A stretch of 15,996 nucleotides of DNA from Pavlovales sp. CCMP2436 (taxonomy: Eukaryota; Haptophyta; Pavlovophyceae; Pavlovales). The notes below the pieces were generated by a model that had not been told where the DNA came from, made no database searches, and worked only from the letters and a program-made list of their open reading frames with translations. The stretch's first letter is position 1. Each line of letters opens with the position of its first letter. Below, in pieces: positions 15,855-15,996 of the stretch. The DNA is taken from assembly GCA_026770615.1 (NCBI GenBank), contig MU631312.1, forward strand, positions 286,792 through 302,787. Direction: 5' to 3'. Made by a program: the position numbers and the translations under genes.

Positions 15855-15996
15855 CTGCGCGCGCAGGGATGGGGGTGGGGGGGGCACTTGTGAGCCAACT
15901 TATAATATCCTGTGCGGTCGGGGTAGTATGTCACTAAGCCAACGCAGACGGCGGGGGAGGGGGGGAGGTGCTGGGTCCTGGGCGCGGGGGGTGGGT
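15855..15996 (-). other. Upstream intron of the MULE gene reaching the window end
   Basis: On the minus strand this is C-rich and ends in GCGCGCGCAG|GCGTCG, a good 3' splice site. There is no start codon for the first visible exon, so the gene's 5' end lies outside. No other feature is seen. Confidence 0.5.

Noticed and set aside
15403..15887. Frames with more than 20 consecutive Tyr or Leu
   Set aside because: They are translations of a TAN triplet microsatellite inside an intron; the exon ends at a good GTGAGA donor before the repeat.

Overview
The window is nuclear DNA of a eukaryote, most likely a microalga or other protist. Four things point that way: spliceosomal GT-AG introns, a Ty1/copia retroelement, a Mutator-like (MULE) transposase gene with many introns, and GC-rich coding blocks separated by AT-rich triplet microsatellites and long G/C homopolymers. 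I cannot name the species. No rRNA, tRNA or CRISPR array was seen, and no bacterial operon structure.

Left part (1-5100). An unidentified minus-strand 5' exon (308-862) lies head to head with a degraded copy of its own 5' end on the plus strand (960-1268). Next is a two-exon minus-strand gene for a NIPA-type magnesium transporter (1450-2737), the best-supported host gene here. Positions 2861-5100 form a long inverted repeat: arms of about 430 bp, roughly 96% identical by eye, around a 1.3-kb centre. It resembles a foldback or long-TIR element, and no transposase was recognised in it.

Middle part (5101-8176). A single-exon minus-strand gene of unknown function (5219-6181) comes first. After it is a dense patch of small repeats: a 45-bp near-perfect palindrome, three diverged copies of a roughly 95-bp sequence that share one peptide motif, two copies of a 90-bp direct repeat exactly 1600 bp apart, an orphan exon, and a tiny hairpin flanked by 8-bp direct repeats.

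Right part (8177-15996). A 5'-truncated, decayed copia pol gene (integrase, reverse transcriptase, RNase H) ends in a polypurine tract and a 3' LTR. It has at least three frameshifts and four in-frame stops. Inside it a 138-bp block is tandemly triplicated in frame. After a GC-rich minisatellite region, a nine-exon MULE transposase gene (12552-15854, minus strand, 5' end outside the window) keeps recognisable DDE residues and a SWIM zinc finger. It has one apparent 1-bp frameshift in a homopolymer. Its introns hold C-tracts and triplet repeats, one intron is 3n and stop-free, and one is bounded by a 10-bp direct repeat.

The genes do not form a pathway. The window reads as host genes embedded in and reshaped by mobile DNA and inverted duplication. 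I found no convincing new multi-gene system. The strongest leads are the three-copy peptide-encoding repeat, the head-to-head duplicated 5' gene end, the long inverted repeat, and the unusual MULE introns.
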